This document shows, in pieces, positions 42,341-44,843 of a stretch of 44,843 bases of DNA (position 1 is the stretch's first letter; every line of letters begins with the position of its first letter). Source of the stretch: Betaproteobacteria bacterium RIFCSPLOWO2_12_FULL_62_58 (lineage in GTDB: Bacteria > Pseudomonadota > Gammaproteobacteria > Burkholderiales > SG8-41); contig MERI01000065.1 of NCBI GenBank assembly GCA_001772005.1, positions 1-44,843 of the forward strand, written 5' to 3'. The notes beneath the pieces were generated by a model that was not told the DNA's origin, searched no databases, and saw only the letters and a program-made list of their open reading frames with translations. The translations under genes and the position numbers were made by a program.

Positions 42341-42453
42341 GTGACGAAGTGATAAAGTGACGGAAAGAAGTGACGAGAGAAAGTGATGCGAGCCAGTGAC
42401 GAGTAGTACGTCACCTATTTTCGTCACTCCTTCCCATCACCTTTTTCGTCACC
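42341..42453. repeat. Inverted short-tandem-repeat element G
   Basis: The left arm (42341-42402) has GTGACGAA, GTGATAAA and further GTGACG or GTGATG words at spacings of 8-13 bp. The right arm (42409-42453) has CGTCAC, CGTCAC, CATCAC and CGTCAC at about 13-bp spacing. The unit GTGACG is the reverse complement of CGTCAC. Less regular than the others. Confidence 0.8.
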
Positions 42454-42472
42454 CCTGCCTCAAGAGGAGATC

Positions 42473-43459
42473 ATGAATCGTTCTATTTGTATTATTGGGA
42501 TGCTTCGATGCGTTGCGGTGATGGCATGCCTCCTCGCATGGCCGGGGACGGCCTCGCCGCAGGAGTACCCCGCCAAGCAGATCCGGATGATCGTGTCGTT
42601 CCCGGCAGGAGGCGGCAGCGACCTCATCGGGCGCTTGGTCGCGCAGAAACTGACCACAGCGCTCGGGCAGCCTGCGGTCGTCGAGAACCGTGCCGGCGCG
42701 AGCGGCAATATCGCGGCGGAAATCGTCGCCAAGTCCGCGCCGGACGGATATACGGTGCTGTTCGGTAACTCATCGCTTTCCATCAGCCCGGCGGTGTTCC
42801 AGAAGCTCAACTACGATCCGGTCAGGGACCTCACGCCGATCTCGATGGCCTCGTCGTACCCATTCGCGCTGACGTCCCACCCTTCGTTGCCAGTACGGAA
42901 TGTGCGGGAACTCGTCGCCCTGGCCAAGGCGAAGCCGGATGTGCTCGCCTATGCCTCTGCCGGCGGGGGCACCATGTCGCATATGGCGATGGAACTGCCG
43001 CGGGTGAAGACTGAGATCAAGATCCAGCACCTGCCGTACAAGGGGGCCGCCCCGGCCTCGATCAGCCTGATATCGGGCGAGACTCAGCTCGCCTTCCTGG
43101 TGATGCCTGTGGCGCAGGTCCAGATCAAGGCCGGCAAGCTGCGCGGGCTGGGCGTTGCCGCGCCGACGCGATCGTCCGCGGCGCCGGAGGTGCCGACGAT
43201 GCAGGAAGCCGGCGTCGAAGGCCACGTTGCGCTGCAGTGGAACGGATTTTTCGCGCCGGCGCGGACGCCGCAACCGGTTCTTGACCGGCTTCACCGCGAG
43301 GTGGCGAAAGCGGTCCACCTGCCGGACGTCAAGCAGCGGTTCGAGGCCGAGGGCGCGACTCCCGTGGGAAGCTCGCCGAGCGAGTTCGCATCGTTCTTCC
43401 GTGCTGAAGCGGAGAAGTGGGCTGACGTCGCGAAACGTTCCGGCACCAAGCTCGATTAG
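42473..43459 (+). CDS. Bug/TctC-type periplasmic solute-binding protein 7
   Basis: The 328-residue protein starts at ATG 42473 behind GAGGAG. The signal peptide ends near residue 29 (A-S-P before Q-E-Y-P-A-K). The ligand loop is F-P-A-G-G-G-S-D (43-50), similar to the broken Bug 4. Instead of the usual H-V-P-Y-K-G, it has H-L-P-Y-K-G-A-A-P near residue 184. It lies between the flavoprotein and an Ldh2-type dehydrogenase and may bind the hydroxy acid that the latter oxidises (inference). Confidence 0.92.
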   Translation: MNRSICIIGMLRCVAVMACLLAWPGTASPQEYPAKQIRMIVSFPAGGGSDLIGRLVAQKLTTALGQPAVVENRAGASGNIAAEIVAKSAPDGYTVLFGNSSLSISPAVFQKLNYDPVRDLTPISMASSYPFALTSHPSLPVRNVRELVALAKAKPDVLAYASAGGGTMSHMAMELPRVKTEIKIQHLPYKGAAPASISLISGETQLAFLVMPVAQVQIKAGKLRGLGVAAPTRSSAAPEVPTMQEAGVEGHVALQWNGFFAPARTPQPVLDRLHREVAKAVHLPDVKQRFEAEGATPVGSSPSEFASFFRAEAEKWADVAKRSGTKLD

Positions 43460-43686
43460 CGCGTGAGAGCGTGAGGGCCGTAAGGGCCGGGAGAGCGTGA
43501 GGGCGGGAGGGCGTGAGAGCGACAAATCCGTGAGGGCGGGAGGGCGACAAATTCCGTGAGGGCGTGAGAGCGAAGCGGAATCTCCCGACCTCCCGATCTC
43601 CCGACCCCCCGACCTCCCGGCTTCTCGACCTCCTGATCTCCCGATCTCCCGACCTCACCATGTCACGATTTCCCGACCTCCCGAAT
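43460..43686. repeat. Inverted short-tandem-repeat element E (8-bp unit)
   Basis: The left arm (about 43462-43572) is an octamer array of GCGTGAGA, GCGTGAGG and GCGGGAGG, with two GACAAATCC-like interruptions. The right arm (about 43580-43686) is TCCCGACC and TCCCGATC repeated more than ten times. The unit is almost the same as in element D, 3.6 kb upstream. With arms over 100 bp this is the largest element in the window, and it runs to within 6 bp of the next start codon. Confidence 0.88.
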
Positions 43687-43691
43687 TGTTT

Positions 43692-44690
43692 ATGCCACAA
43701 CTCTCTGTCGACGACCTGACCCAGCTCGCCGCCCGCGCGCTCGAAACAGCCGGGGCATCGACATCGATGGCGCTCGCGAGCGCCAAAGCGCTGGTCGCAG
43801 CGGAGATGGAGGGGCTTACAGGCCACGGGCTGTCGCGCGTCACGCTGTACTGCGAAAATTTGCGTGAAAGGCGCGCCAACGGCAAGGCCCAGGCCCGGCT
43901 TATCAGAGAGAAAGGTGCGACCTGTCTGATCGATGCTGGCGGCGGGCTCGCATACGAGGCCGCCGCGTTGGCGGTTGCCGAAGCGATCAAGCGCGCAAAA
44001 CAGCACGGCGTTGCGTTTTCGGGGGTGACCAACAGTCACCATTTCGGCGCGGCCGCGTATCACCTGGCGCCCGTCGCGGAAGCGGGACTCGTAGGGCTTG
44101 CGTTCACCAACTCGCCCGCAGCGATCAACGTCTGGGGCGGCAAGCGGGCCTTCTACGGCACCAATCCCATCGCCGCGATTTTTCCGCGCAGGAGCGCCGC
44201 ACCGGTCGTCGTTGACCTGTCGCTGACGGAGGTCGTGCGTGGCAAGATCATGCTTTACGCGAAGGAGGGGAAGCCGATTCCGCTCGGCTGGGCACTCGAC
44301 AAGGAAGGCAGGCCGACAGCCGACGCCAGGGCCGCGCTGACCGGCAGCTTGACCGCGATCGGCGGCATGAAGGGCACGATGTTGGCGCTGATCGTGGAAC
44401 TGCTTACGGTCGCGCTGACCGGCGCGGCGTTCAGCTTCGAAAACGACTCCTACTTCGAGCCCGGCAACAAACCGCGCATCGGCCACGCGATTCTCGCCAT
44501 CGATCCTGGCGCGCTCGCCGGCTCGGATGCGTACTACTCCCGCCTCGAAATCCTGCTCGAGAAAATGCTCGCCGACGAAGGCGTGCGGCTGCCCGGCGCG
44601 CGGCGCCACCTCGCCGCCGTGCAGGCGCGCGCAGAAGGTATCGGGATTTCCGATGCGCTCCACAAAGAACTCCGGGCGCTGGCTGCCTAA
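43692..44690 (+). CDS. Ldh2-family dehydrogenase (malate or sulfolactate dehydrogenase-like)
   Basis: The 332-residue protein from ATG 43692 (a TTG two codons upstream is unlikely) has G-L-T-G-H-G-L-S-R near residue 41, N-S-H-H-F-G near residue 114 with the catalytic histidine, F-Y-G-T-N-P-I-A near residue 152 and K-G-T-M-L-A-L near residue 224. The family oxidises malate, ureidoglycolate, or (R)-sulfolactate (ComC). It is placed after Bug 7 and would make a keto acid from a 2-hydroxy acid. With the SuyAB-like and ComA-like genes a sulfolactate role is possible but not shown. Confidence 0.88.
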   Translation: MPQLSVDDLTQLAARALETAGASTSMALASAKALVAAEMEGLTGHGLSRVTLYCENLRERRANGKAQARLIREKGATCLIDAGGGLAYEAAALAVAEAIKRAKQHGVAFSGVTNSHHFGAAAYHLAPVAEAGLVGLAFTNSPAAINVWGGKRAFYGTNPIAAIFPRRSAAPVVVDLSLTEVVRGKIMLYAKEGKPIPLGWALDKEGRPTADARAALTGSLTAIGGMKGTMLALIVELLTVALTGAAFSFENDSYFEPGNKPRIGHAILAIDPGALAGSDAYYSRLEILLEKMLADEGVRLPGARRHLAAVQARAEGIGISDALHKELRALAA

Positions 44691-44751
44691 AAGGTCGCAT
44701 CACAGCAGCGTCACGACGCAAAACATGGGGCGTTGGAAGCATCGCCTGCCT

Positions 44752-44843
44752 AGCAGCCTGTCGGACTTAACAGCCCGAACAGGCTGCTAAAAGCAAAACC
44801 GGCTGACAATTCCGAAAAAAACCCGCCGAACTTGTCGAACGTG
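44752..44843. repeat. Start of a second MITE-like element, cut by the window edge
   Basis: AGCAGCCTG, then TCGGACTTAACAG, then AACAGGCTGCT form a hairpin (44752-44788), followed by GCAAAACCGGCTGACAATTCC. Read as reverse complement this closely matches 4645-4707, and the bases beyond also align with the interior of the element at 4513-4707. The copy is in opposite orientation to the right half there and continues past the window. Confidence 0.75.

Noticed and set aside
39683..43686. Tandem repeats as a CRISPR or similar guide array
   Set aside because: Units are only 7-8 bp, directly adjacent without unique spacers, and the second half is the reverse complement. No cas gene is near.

Overview
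The window is bacterial, GC-rich and densely coded, and it fits a betaproteobacterium of the Burkholderiales type. The reasons are the core run rpsP-rimM-trmD-rplS, the expansion of orphan TctC/Bug-type solute-binding proteins (seven recognisable genes, one of them broken), and the mix of succinate/fumarate, tartrate/fumarase and molybdenum-hydroxylase genes. No rRNA, tRNA or CRISPR array was seen.

Layout. (1) 1-2.25 kb: a mobile-cassette region with a 66-bp tandem repeat, an orphan gene ending inside a canonical attC site, and a secreted beta-helix protein gene followed by a second attC-like site. No integron integrase lies in the window. (2) 2.3-4.7 kb: a scarred accessory stretch with a hicB stump cut by an inverted-repeat element, a degenerate copy of a nitroreductase 3' end, a PIN/ribbon-helix-helix toxin-antitoxin pair, the intact nitroreductase, and a 195-bp MITE-like palindromic element whose relative begins at the right edge of the window. 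(3) 4.85-8.6 kb: the housekeeping ribosomal operon and a TPR-like secreted protein. (4) 8.6-14.3 kb: a GntR/UTRA regulator divergent from a two-subunit UxaA/SuyAB-type lyase, a fumarate reductase/succinate dehydrogenase iron-sulfur subunit with two membrane anchors, and an anaerobic sulfatase maturase. (5) 14.4-28.5 kb: CoxG-like and CoxMSL-like genes, Bug proteins, a second GntR regulator, two sulfatases, a two-subunit aconitase X and a 3-hydroxyisobutyrate dehydrogenase-type reductase. (6) 28.5-32.2 kb: an IS6-type remnant, a LysR regulator divergent from alanine dehydrogenase, and a Bug gene broken by an amber codon. (7) 32.2-44.7 kb: a ComA-type phosphosulfolactate synthase, a sulfotransferase, a DUF3604/PHP-type protein, more Bug proteins, a two-subunit class I fumarase/tartrate dehydratase, the missing FrdA/SdhA-type flavoprotein, and an Ldh2-family (malate/sulfolactate) dehydrogenase.

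How it may work (inference). The accessory region reads as catabolism of organic acids and organosulfur compounds. Periplasmic Bug proteins capture carboxylates. Sulfatases activated by the maturase release sulfate. ComA, SuyAB-like and ComC/Ldh2-like enzymes form a possible sulfolactate module. Fumarase and a split fumarate reductase/succinate dehydrogenase would pass C4 acids to central metabolism. Substrates are not provable from sequence alone.

The most unusual structural signal is a set of intergenic elements. In all seven gaps around the frdBCD-like and fumarase/frdA/Bug/ldh genes there are short tandem repeats (unit mostly 7-8 bp) followed by the reverse-complement tandem array, so the spacer can fold into a long register-shifting hairpin. 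I do not recognise them as a named family.
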